Shown here: one piece after another, positions 1 through 9,700 of the stretch
Position numbering within the stretch: the stretch's first letter is position 1
Layout: every line of letters starts with the position of its first letter
DNA from: Sutcliffiella horikoshii
Lineage (GTDB): Bacteria > Bacillota > Bacilli > Bacillales > Bacillaceae_I
Assembly: GCF_019931755.1 (NCBI RefSeq)
Contig: NZ_CP082918.1
Coordinates: 352,001 to 416,000, forward strand
DNA length: 64,000 nucleotides
Direction: 5' to 3'
The notes under the pieces: model-generated
The model's input: the letters and a program-made list of their open reading frames with translations, nothing else
Database searches by the model: none
What the model was told of the DNA's origin: nothing
Program-made: the position numbers and the translations under genes

Positions 1-207
1 TTCTCCCAACGCCCCTATAGGTACAGACATGATGGTTCCTCTTAATTGCTCGGCCTCATTTTTATAAAGAAAGTCCTTTAAGACAATATATTGAAAAAAG
101 CCGATCACCACTAAAATGAGAGAGAGGATGATGAGCATTTTAGAAAGAAGCTGATACCGAAGTGAGGAAGGGGATAGGATTTGTAGGATTTTCCGAATAG
201 GCTTCAT
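1..207 (-). CDS. Sensor histidine kinase, N-terminal part (runs off the window)
   Basis: Only the first 69 codons are present; the gene continues beyond base 1. The start ATG at 207-205 overlaps the stop of the response-regulator gene by four bases (ATGA), the usual layout of a regulator-kinase pair. The fragment has a basic N-terminus, one clear membrane helix (about residues 27-44, LLSKMLIILSLILVVIGFF region) and then the beginning of an extracytoplasmic domain. This is the expected start of a two-TM sensor kinase. No catalytic motif lies inside the window, so the kinase assignment rests on topology and on its partner gene. Confidence 0.75.
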   Translation of the reverse strand, partial: MKPIRKILQILSPSSLRYQLLSKMLIILSLILVVIGFFQYIVLKDFLYKNEAEQLRGTIMSVPIGALGE

Positions 208-887
208 GATAAATCCAACCTATATCCAGCCCCTCTGATCGTACGAATGAGTTGATGCTGTTTATCACCGAGCTTTTCCCGTAAGGAACGGATGTAGACT
301 TCTACGATGTTATCCTCTCCTTGGAAGGTATATCCCCATACCTTATCTAGTATTAACAACTTACTCATGACCATCCCGTGATTTAAGACGAGATACTTTA
401 ATAGTTCATACTCTGTCGGGGAGAGGGTCAGTCCTTTACCTTTGTACTCAATCTCTTTCCGTCTGTCATCTATTCGAAAAGGACCGTAGACGACTTCACC
501 GAATTGGTCCGGAAACTGGTTTCGGATCCGAGCTTGAATACGTGCTAATAATTCCTCAAAGCTAAAAGGCTTCACGATATAATCGTCTGCTCCAATTTTT
601 AACCCTTTTACCCGATTGTCGACCTCATCTCTTGCCGTCAGCATGATGATGGAGGTTTGGACACCGGTCTTTCTTATCATATTACAGACCTCAAATCCAT
701 CTAACCCAGGCATCATGACATCTAAAATGACGACATGCGGCTTGAAGTCTGGTAACAGGTTCATCGCAATAATCCCATCTGATGCTGTCATTACTTTATA
801 TCCTTCATTGGATAAGCCAAGCTCGAGGAATTGTAATATATTTTTTTCATCATCGACCAGCAGTATTTTAATTTCTTGGTTATTCAT
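204..887 (-). CDS. OmpR/PhoB-family response regulator
   Basis: A 227-residue two-domain regulator. The receiver domain (about 1-122) has the acidic pocket VDDE, phospho-acceptor Asp56 in VVILDVMMP, the conserved Thr of MLTARD and Lys in YIVKPF. The C-terminal winged helix (about 130-227) has the typical TPTEYELL-like start (LSPTEYELLKYL) and ends with the RTIRGAGYRL recognition wing. It is co-transcribed with the sensor kinase that starts at 207 and divergent from the ABC exporter at 1068-3219, whose promoter region carries an 11-bp-spaced TTTCAG repeat. It probably controls that exporter. The signal is unknown. Confidence 0.95.
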   Translation of the reverse strand: MNNQEIKILLVDDEKNILQFLELGLSNEGYKVMTASDGIIAMNLLPDFKPHVVILDVMMPGLDGFEVCNMIRKTGVQTSIIMLTARDEVDNRVKGLKIGADDYIVKPFSFEELLARIQARIRNQFPDQFGEVVYGPFRIDDRRKEIEYKGKGLTLSPTEYELLKYLVLNHGMVMSKLLILDKVWGYTFQGEDNIVEVYIRSLREKLGDKQHQLIRTIRGAGYRLDLS

Positions 888-970
888 GGCAACATGTACC
901 TCTCTCCGTTTACCTTCATACCGCTTATTGTAACCCCAATATGGCTGGATGATGGCCCTTTGAATAAAAT

Positions 971-987
971 TTTCAGCTAACTTTCAG
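971..987 (+). promoter_or_regulatory. Direct repeat TTTCAG-N5-TTTCAG, candidate response-regulator site
   Basis: Two exact TTTCAG hexamers start 11 bases apart, the spacing expected for OmpR-family dimers that bind one face of the helix. They lie between the divergent regulator (start 887) and ABC exporter (start 1068), about 40 bases upstream of a possible -10 (TACTAT at 1029-1034) that has no good -35. This fits activation of the exporter by the regulator. It is an inference from spacing and position. Confidence 0.5.
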
Positions 988-1067
988 TTTCTTTTAAGGA
1001 CCAAATCAGTTTGGTTTTGAATAATACCTACTATAGCTTGTTTTAAAAAAAGAGGAGGTAATAAGGA

Positions 1068-2513
1068 ATGAATTTTATCAAAAGGGCGTATTGGAGTGTA
1101 ACAGCCAGGAAAGGGAAAAGCCTGATTCTTCTTGTTGTACTTGCTGTTATATCTGTATTTGTATTGACTGGTTTAACGATCCAGACAGCTGCGGAGGAGT
1201 CTAGTAATTTAGCAAGACAGGAGCTTGGTGGAGATGTCACGTTAACGGTCGACAGGCAAAGTCTGGTGGAAAATGGTGGGGAAGAGAGAAGAAGGCAAGC
1301 CATGTTCCAACCCATTCCCATCGATATAGAAGATGCAGAATCACTCATTGGTTCTGATTATGTGGAAGGGTATAACTTCTACTCTACAACTAGTGCCATG
1401 GCAGCTGATTTCACGGCGATTGGAGGAGCAGAGGAAGAAAGTACAATAGAAGAAGATCAAGATCAAGGAAGCATGATGCCTGGTAGAATGGGTGGCGGTA
1501 TGAATGCTGATTTGGATGTCCAAGGAGTATTATATAGTGATGCGGCTACATCTTTCATGGATGGCCAATCTGAAATGGTAGAAGGAGAACATCTTACAGG
1601 GGATGATGCAGGGAAAATGGTCACGTTGGTGGAGGAAAACCTAGCCTCTGAAAATGACTGGTCAATAGGCGATGAAATCTCCATTACATCAGTGGAAACA
1701 GAAGAAACGGTAACACTTGAAATCAAAGGTATCTATTCTACTAGTGCGGAAATACCTCCACAAGCAGAAAGAATGCTATCAATGAACCCTTATAACTCTA
1801 TTTATGTACCGATAGAAGCAGCTAATCAATTGAAGGGTGAAGAAGGGATCATTAATCAGGCCATCTATTATATGAATGACCCGTTAAACATTGATGCGTT
1901 TATGGAGGAAGCAAAAAATGAGAGTACCATTGATTTTGATACGTTTATTCTAAATGCGAATGATCAGCTCTATCAACAAATGATGGGACCGATCGAGAAT
2001 GTATCATCCTTTTCTAACAAGATTGTGTTACTAGTCACGATTGCCGGATCGATTATTCTTGGCTTGATTGTCATGATGACCATTCGAGAAAGAAAGTATG
2101 AGATGGGCGTTTTATTAGCAATTGGAGAGAAACGAAAAAAATTAGTAGGTCAATTCCTTGTAGAAATATTGATGGTTGCGGTATTGGCTATGGGGCTATC
2201 CCTGGTGACAGGCAGCTATGTGGCAGAAGCAGTAGGGAACCAATTACTAGAACAAGAGCTTACCGCCTCTGAAGAAAGTAACGAACCACAATCCTTTACC
2301 AACAGGCGAGGAATGATGGGAGCAATGGGACCTGGAGGCATGATTCAAACCCAGGACGTACAAACGATAGAAGAACTAGCCATTGGCGTTACAGCCGAAA
2401 ACATTATCATGATGGTTGGAATTGGACTACTTGTCATTTTATTTTCAACACTTGTTCCTGCCTTAAGTGTTCTTCGAATGAATCCAAAAGCAATTTTGAC
2501 TAATCAAGACTAG
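1068..2513 (+). CDS. ABC transporter permease, FtsX/MacB type
   Basis: A 481-residue permease with the MacB/FtsX plan: one N-terminal membrane helix (about 17-37), a large extracytoplasmic domain (about 40-310), and three C-terminal helices (about 317-340, 360-385 and 445-470). An AGAGGAGG ribosome site precedes the ATG. The extracellular domain and the loop before the last helix hold two Met/Gly-rich stretches (about residues 134-146 and 414-427), which is unusual for the family and could be a metal-binding feature. Its stop overlaps the ribosome site of the ATPase gene. Size and gene pairing resemble B. subtilis YclI-YclH, as I remember them. Substrate unknown. Confidence 0.88.
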   Translation: MNFIKRAYWSVTARKGKSLILLVVLAVISVFVLTGLTIQTAAEESSNLARQELGGDVTLTVDRQSLVENGGEERRRQAMFQPIPIDIEDAESLIGSDYVEGYNFYSTTSAMAADFTAIGGAEEESTIEEDQDQGSMMPGRMGGGMNADLDVQGVLYSDAATSFMDGQSEMVEGEHLTGDDAGKMVTLVEENLASENDWSIGDEISITSVETEETVTLEIKGIYSTSAEIPPQAERMLSMNPYNSIYVPIEAANQLKGEEGIINQAIYYMNDPLNIDAFMEEAKNESTIDFDTFILNANDQLYQQMMGPIENVSSFSNKIVLLVTIAGSIILGLIVMMTIRERKYEMGVLLAIGEKRKKLVGQFLVEILMVAVLAMGLSLVTGSYVAEAVGNQLLEQELTASEESNEPQSFTNRRGMMGAMGPGGMIQTQDVQTIEELAIGVTAENIIMMVGIGLLVILFSTLVPALSVLRMNPKAILTNQD

Positions 2514-2520
2514 GAGGTAC

Positions 2521-3219
2521 ATGATGAGTAAACTATTATCGTTACAGCAAGTAAGTTACTGGTACAAACAAGGTTCCATGCAACAGTATATTTTAAAAGA
2601 TGTGGACATGGCATTTGAGAGAGGTACCTTTTATACCATTGTAGGACCATCAGGATCTGGGAAAACAACATTCCTCGCCTTGGTTTCTGCGCTCGATACT
2701 CCTAAAGAGGGCATGGTTCTCTATGAAGGAACCGACTTGAGCAAAATTGGTTTAACCAAGTTTCGGAATCAATATGTATCCATTGTGTTTCAGTCCTATA
2801 ATCTCCTTCCATATATGACAGCGATTCAAAACGTCTTAACGGCAATGGAAATAACGGGCGTGAAGCAGCAAAATAAAAAGCAATACGCCCTGGATTTATT
2901 GGAGAGAGTAGGCATTTCCAAAGACCAGGCGAATCAAAAAGTCTTAACGCTTAGCGGAGGGCAACAACAAAGAGTATCCATCGCACGCGCCATCTCTTCG
3001 TCTGCAGATCTGATAGTTGCGGACGAGCCTACAGGGAACTTGGATGAAGAAACAGCGAAAAGTATCATTACTTTATTACAAAAGCTTGCCCATGATGAAG
3101 GGAAATGCGTGATCGTCGTCACACATGACCAAAGTATCGCAAGTGATTCTGATGTAAAAGTTACCTTAACGAAAGGGAGAATGGTAGAGGAGAGGATGAG
3201 AGAAGCGGTAGTTAGGTAA
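2521..3219 (+). CDS. ABC transporter ATP-binding protein (LolD/MacB type)
   Basis: A 232-residue ATPase with Walker A GPSGSGKTT (about 42-50), Q-loop FQSYNLLPYM, signature LSGGQQQR, Walker [13 protein letters not shown] and H-loop VVTHD. The FxSYNLLP Q-loop and DEPTGNLD are typical of the LolD/MacB group that works with FtsX-like permeases. The gene follows the permease by seven bases. Two ATG codons lie side by side at 2521 and 2524; AGGAGG at 2512-2517 is better spaced for 2524, so the true protein may be one residue shorter. Together the two genes form a probable exporter controlled by the divergent two-component system. Confidence 0.93.
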   Translation: MMSKLLSLQQVSYWYKQGSMQQYILKDVDMAFERGTFYTIVGPSGSGKTTFLALVSALDTPKEGMVLYEGTDLSKIGLTKFRNQYVSIVFQSYNLLPYMTAIQNVLTAMEITGVKQQNKKQYALDLLERVGISKDQANQKVLTLSGGQQQRVSIARAISSSADLIVADEPTGNLDEETAKSIITLLQKLAHDEGKCVIVVTHDQSIASDSDVKVTLTKGRMVEERMREAVVR

Positions 3220-3230
3220 GATATTCGAAC

Positions 3231-3265
3231 CCGAATGATGGACACCACCGTCATTCGGTTTTTTT
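3231..3265 (+). terminator. Rho-independent terminator after the ABC exporter
   Basis: An 11-bp stem (3231-3241 with 3248-3258, one G-U pair), six-base loop and seven T residues, twelve bases after the ATPase stop. Confidence 0.9.
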
Positions 3266-3310
3266 GTTGTTTGAGAAACTATAAAATAATGGAATGCTGG
3301 ATTCTTTGGG

Positions 3311-3546
3311 ATGAAGACCTCCGTGACGAGGGAAAAGGAGGAGAGAGGTCCTCATCACTCGTATGAAGACCTCCGTGACGAGGAAAAAGGAGAAGAGAGG
3401 TCCTCATTGCCGTTATGAAGACCTCGGTGACGAGAAATCAGGAGAAGAGAGGTCCTCATCGCCGTTATGAAGACCTCGGTGACGAGGAAAAAGGAGAAGA
3501 GAGGTCCTCATCGCCAATATGAAGACCTTGATGACAAGGTCTTCAT
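3311..3546 (+). repeat. 52-bp tandem array A, four units plus a terminal hairpin
   Basis: Units start with ATGAAGACCT at 3311, 3363, 3415, 3467 and 3519, exactly 52 bases apart. Each opens with GAAGACCTC and closes with GAGGTCCTCAT, so each can fold on itself. The fifth, partial unit (3519-3546) is a near-perfect palindrome: ATGAAGACCTT and AAGGTCTTCAT around a six-base loop. The array lies just beyond the terminator of the ABC operon. Arrays B and C have the same period and the same ATGAAGAC start. Confidence 0.93.
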
Positions 3547-3628
3547 GTTGAAATAGTCGAATATGAGCGCAAATGAAAAATTCGGCCAAGGTTAACATTT
3601 CAGAGCCATATGAAAAGCAAGAAAGCGC

Positions 3629-3660
3629 CCCAAGAAATTGAGATCTTGGGCCGTGGTTTT
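3629..3660 (+). other. Weak terminator-like hairpin in a gene-free stretch
   Basis: CCCAAGA (3629-3635) pairs with TCTTGGG (3644-3650), followed by a short T run. No gene end is adjacent apart from array A. The rest of 3547-3794 holds nothing I can name except the ribosome site of the next gene. Confidence 0.35.
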
Positions 3661-3794
3661 AGGTCGCATTAGCAATTTTGGTCTAGACTCTCAAAACTAC
3701 CCAGCTTTCCACAAATTTTACAACACCTTCATACCCACTTAACATTCCATCGGTAAAATTTTAAATGTTCAAAATAGTTCGGTGGAGGTTAGTG

Positions 3795-6700
3795 ATGAGG
3801 AAAGAGAACCGTAAGTTTGGTAGGAAGCTGCTGTCGTCATTGATGATTTTTACTATTGTGGGAACGAGTTTTCAGCCGGTTGTGCCGCGAACTGTGGTGC
3901 ATGCGGAGGAAGAGGTTACAGAAACGGAAACGACTCCTGTTGAGGAAAATGAGGTAACTAATCCGGAGGAAAGTAGCGAACCGGTTGAAAGTACAGACCC
4001 ATCTGCTGAGGAACAGGTAGAACCACAGACGCCTGAAGTGGAAGCGGTGGAAGAAGAGGTAACGGAAGAACCTGCAACAGAAGAAGCCGAAGTTGAAGAG
4101 CCTGTAAAAGAAGAACCAGAAACAGAAGTTGCTCCATCTTCCAAAGAGGAAGAAGTGGGTGAATCAACGGAACAACCAGAAGAACCTACTGAAGTGCAAC
4201 AAACGGAAGAAGAAACCATCACAGAAGAGCTGGATTACAACCTGCTCCCGCATCTACTCATCACAGAAATTTCTCCAAACTCAGCTGGTACTGATCATTA
4301 TGAGTACTTTGAGCTTTACAATAATACAGACAAGGCAATATCTACAGCGAATCTAAATTTTATCTATACATACACGGATACAGGAAAGGAGATTCCTTTC
4401 ACAGTTCCTGAAACGACCATTGAATCACAGGAAACCCTAGTATTTTGGTATAACAATGGAGACCGTAGTTTAGCTGATTTAAACGAGAACTATGGGTTGG
4501 CGTTAACGGAAGAGCAGGTGGTTTCTTTCAAAGATGTCTTCCCGGGTTTTGCGAATGGTGGAAACCGCGCATTGGTGATCAAGGATAAGCAAGGGAAGGA
4601 ATTGGTTTCTGCCAGTTATCTAGGAAACGAGAATGATAACAACGGAGCGGGAATTGAGTATAAGTTTCCGGCGAGCGGGACGGTGATGGACAAGCATGCG
4701 GTTCTTGCATTGCCAACGCCTGGAACCATTGATGCTGTTCAAGTTCCTGAACAGCCGGTGACTGTGGAGGAAGAGGAAGCGCCTGTCGCAGACAAAACAC
4801 TGCCAGTGATTGAACACACCGCCGTTACAGAAGTGGAAAGGTTCACTGCCATCACTATGCAAGCGACGATAACGGATGAAGTTGGTGTAACTACAGCAAC
4901 ATTATTTTATAAAAAAGAATCAGAGGAAAGTTATACGAGTCTAAGCATGCAACAACAAGAGGCAACGTCTACCTATACTGCTGAAATTCCAGCTTCTAAG
5001 GTGAATGGGCCAATCACTTATTACATCGAAGCATCGGATGGAACCAACACAGCAGCGACGGAGACGTCCACGATTGAGGTGGAGGTACCAGCAGAAACAT
5101 ACAGTGAGCTACCATTGCTTATTACCGAGCTGTCCCCGAACTCTAAAGGGGGAGGGACGGATTACTACGAGTTTTTTGAGGTGTATAACAATACGAATCA
5201 GCCTATGAATCTAGCAAACTATTCGTTTGTTTATAAATATACGGACACGGGAAGTGAGCTGCCATTCCAGGTGCCTGCAGTGATCTTGGAGCCGCAGGAG
5301 GAAATCGTATTTTGGTATAACAACGGAAACAGGACGCTAGCTGAGTTTAACGAAAACTTTGGGCTCGCGCTCACAGAAAGTCAGGTTGTAGAGTTCAAGG
5401 ATGTCTTCCCTGGCTTCGCAAATGGCGGCAATCGTGCTCTTGTGATCAAGGATGCAGAGGGTGCGGAGGTTGTGTCTGCAAGCTATCTTGGCAGTGACAA
5501 TGATAATAATGGAGCGGGCATTGATTATCTGTTTCCATCTAGCGGGACAGAGATGCTGAAGCTAGAAGGTTTGGCTGCGCCGACACCAGGTATGGCGAAA
5601 GAAAGCCAGGTGCCGACTAACCCGGTGGAGCTAGAGGAAATACCGGAAGATACGGTAGCGCCTGTGGTAGAGCATACACCTGTCACAAATGGAACTGCGT
5701 ACTCGCCAATTCGGATTGAAGCGACGATTACTGATGACATGGCAAAGCCTTTTGCGACTTTATTTTATAAAAAGCAAGGGGAGGAGACATTTACTTCGTT
5801 GTCCATGAACCCAACGTCTGAAGGATCTTCTGTCTATACGGCAGAAATACTTGGGGCGGATGTTTCAGGGAATATCGTTTACTATGTGGAAGCTTCAGAT
5901 GGTTGGAATGTTTCCAAGACGGAAGAGTTCACGATTGAAGTAGAACAAATTGAAGTGGATTATCAATCTCTGCCGCCATTTTTGGTGACAGAAGTGGTTC
6001 CGGATTCGACGAATGTTGGGTCAGCGGATGGCTATGAGTTCATTGAAATCTATAATAATACGAATCAGGATCTTAGTTTTAAAGATTATAAGCTTTATTA
6101 TCGTTACGGAGCGGAGAGTGCGACAGATGTGGTGTGGCCTTCGATTCCAGATGATGTGGTGATTCCATCCAAGGAAACACTTGTATTCTGGATCATCAAT
6201 GCGCAAAACCGCGAGCAGACCGTGGCGGATTTCAACGCAAATTATGGTTCCAATTTGGTGGAAGATCAGAATATCGTCCGCATCTACAGCGATGGTATGG
6301 CCAATGGCGGGATGCGCGGACTTGTGGTAGCAACGAACTCTAAACAGGAGCTTGCGGTTGCCTACTACAATGATGTTCCAAATGTAAAGGACACGGCAGC
6401 CAATATGGGTGTGTTTTATCAATACCCGCTAGATGGTTCCACTCAAATGATCAAGACAAGTGCAGCGGAAAAAGCAGCAACGCCTGGTATGGTGGACGCT
6501 TCACAAGTGCCTGCGGAAACGGTTCAGATCGAAGCAGATACGATAGCGCCGACTTATGAAAATTTAACAAAGGTCACCGAGGTTGACCAGACGGAGAATA
6601 TCGAAATCGTTCTGGATGCGCAGGATGATAAGGAAGTGAAGACGGTCCGTTTATTTTACCGAACGAACGACCAGACCGACTTCAAACACGCGATCCTGAC

Positions 6701-9700
6701 GAAGGATTACAATGACCTGCTTTACCACTATACAATCTACTCGCCTGAAATTATTGCGAAAGAGTATGTGGAATATTATTTCGAGATTTCGGATGGCATG
6801 AATGAAGTGACAACAGAGACGTATAAGGTGAAGGTCGCAACGGAATTGGATTTCTCCAGTCTCCGCTTGAATGTAAAAGAAGGCGAGATTCTTGCTGGGG
6901 AGAAGATTTTGAAAGGGACTTCCAGCACGGATGCCCCGGAAGATGTGAAGCTTTTGATAGACGGTGTGGAAGTGGAAGGGGAAACATTCCAGGCTGTTGA
7001 GCATACCTCTTATTTTGCTTTTGAGGTGAGCGGCATCAATACCTTCTTCCAGAACGGAGTAACCATGGGGGATGAGGTTCTGCATATTTTTGATGACTGG
7101 ATCAATGAATGGCAGACGATCACAGTTCCGATTGATCCGGACAAACTCGAGCTTGGCGACAATACGATTACGATTCGTGCAGGTAACAAGGCGTCTCCGT
7201 TTGACTTGGAGTCCGAAGACAACCGTGACGATTATAACTTGAGAAACGTTCGCCTCGTTTTGGCAGATGGAACGATTCTGCGTGATGCGGTGAAAAATGA
7301 CCCGGCGCAAGTGTTTGACATGGGCGATGACGGAACAGACCGCATTTTTGAGGACTTCACTTTTACGGTCACAGGGGAGCAGGCGCCATCCAAATCTTAT
7401 AAGTGGGACACAGCTTCTGTCTCGGATGGGGAGCATGTGATTTCTGCTATGGATGCAGATGAGGAGATCTCAACAAAGGTGATGGTGGATAACACCGCGC
7501 CAAGCATCACGACTTCTCTAGAAGAAGGAAAAGAATACAAAGGTGCTTTTACGATTGATGTGACAGCAACCGATGCGATTGCTGGTGTAAAAGAAACGAT
7601 GGTGCTCCTTGATGACAAGGAAATTGCGGTACCTTTTGAAACGGCATCTTCTAAGCTTTCGGCTGGCGAACATACGTTGAAAATCGTGGCGATCGATGAG
7701 GTAGGGAACGAAGCTGTAAAAGTGGTGCATTTTACGGTGGTGAATGAAAATCCACTGAAGCCGGAGCTCGTTTCACCTGCAGATGATGAGGAAACACCTG
7801 TTGATGGTGACCCGACGTTGAAGGTAAAGGTGGCCGATCCGACTGATGATGATTTAGATGTTACTTTTTACGGTGGTTATAAGTACGATGTGACTCAAGG
7901 CGATCGCATGAAAGGCTTTAAAAATGCCAACGAAGTGGAACCGCCGCAAATGATGGTGCCAGAGGGCGAGGAAGCTTTTACAGAAGAGGATATTGCACTT
8001 GTATCTAACGAAGACGGGGAATATCTGATCACGGATTCCTCCACAGAATTCCCGTATCACCGCTTTGATGTGACGGTGGACGATTCGGTTCAGGAGGGGG
8101 ATACGGTCGAGCTTGTTTGGAAGGGGAACTCCCTTGAAGGCAGGAAGGTTACCATGTATGCCTGGAACCACACGTCGAACAAGTGGGAAATTGTTGATTA
8201 TAAGATTGCTGGAACGGAAGACTTTGGCCTGCAAGGAGAGGTCGCAGTCGCTGATTTTGTAAAAGAAAGCAACATCAACGTACTGGTGCAGGATGAAATT
8301 CCAGCCTCACCTGAAGAGTACGATTACACGTTTGTCTGGATGTCAGACACTCAGTATTACTCCGAAAGCTTCCCGCACATCTATGAAAGGCAGACCGAAT
8401 GGATTGCAGAAATGGAAGAGGAAATGAAAATTGAGTATGTGTTCCACACGGGAGATCTCGTGAATACGGCTGATCAGGAAGGCCAATGGAATTATGCGGA
8501 TCAGTATATGGGTGTTTTGGACGAACGTGAAATTCCTTATGGCGTGCTTGCCGGGAACCATGACGTAGATCACAAAACGAATGACTACACCGAGTATTAT
8601 AAGTACTTTGGCGCGGACCGCTTTGAGGACAAGCCTTTCTATGGCGGCACATATAAAAATAACCGCGGACATTATGACCTTATTTCCTCCAACGGAAATG
8701 ACTATATCATGGTTTACCTCGGTTGGGGTGTGGAAGACGAAGGGATTGCCTGGGTGAATGAGGTGCTTGCAGCCCATCCAGACCGCATGGCGATTTTGAG
8801 CTTCCACGAATACTTGCAGGCAACAGGCGTGCGTCATCCGCTTGGCGACAAGTTGTATGAGGAAGTCGTACTGCCAAACGAGAATGTCATTGCGGTGTTG
8901 AGCGGCCATTATCATGAGGCGCAAACACTGATTGATGAAGTGGATGATGATGGAGATGGCGTAGCAGATCGTAAAGTCTATCAAATGCTTGCCGATTATC
9001 AGGCAGGTCCAGAAGGCGGACAAGGCTTCATGCGACTATTGCATTTTGATACAGACAATAACCGGATTGTCGTGAACACGTACTCTCCGTACCTTGATCA
9101 GTACAACTATTATGATACCGAAACCTATCCAGGCAAGGATGAGTTTGTGCTGGACCTTGACCTTCAGCCAAAAGAAAAGCGCGTGGCAACTGACTACTTT
9201 GCGGTGAACGTTTATACGGAAGTGGAAATTGGCAAGCAAGAGGCTGTTTCGAGCGGAAGTGTGGCAGAGATGGTCTGGGAAGGGCTTGACGAAAACGAGC
9301 GTTATTGGTGGTATGTCGTGGTGGAGGATGAGCACACGGGTATGACTAAGTCGGATATTTGGACTTTTACTAAAGGTAAGGTGGCGGATGGGCCTGTTGA
9401 GCCGGATCCATCAGAGCCTGGAGGACCTGGGGAACCGGGCAAGCCAGGTGGTAATCCTGGAGGGCCGACTAATCCAGGTGCGCCGGGGCCAAGCAAGCCG
9501 AATCCCATGAATCCAAACCCTGGGCAACCAGGACAGCCTGGAAAACCGGCAGATCCGGTTAAGGTGAATAACCCAGCAGCGCCAGGTAGTAACGATGGGA
9601 AGAAAAACGAACAAGGAAAGAAACAGAGTGGAGAGAAGCTTCCAAACACGGCTACTAATCTATATGACTTTTATGTCATCGGGTTTTTATTGCTGGTGAT

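Noticed and set aside
3311..3546. Possible CRISPR array
   Set aside because: Units are near-identical over their whole length with no unique spacers, each has internal hairpin arms, and no cas gene is present. The same reasoning applies to arrays B, C, D and E.
8275..8652. Cys/His-rich minus-strand frame that looks zinc-finger-like
   Set aside because: It is antisense to the phosphatase domain and has no start signals.
6021..9649. Long minus-strand open frames opposite the surface-protein gene (for example 6651-7436 and 8343-9023)
   Set aside because: They lie entirely antisense to a well-supported gene, lack ribosome sites and read as low-quality protein. They are codon-bias shadows.
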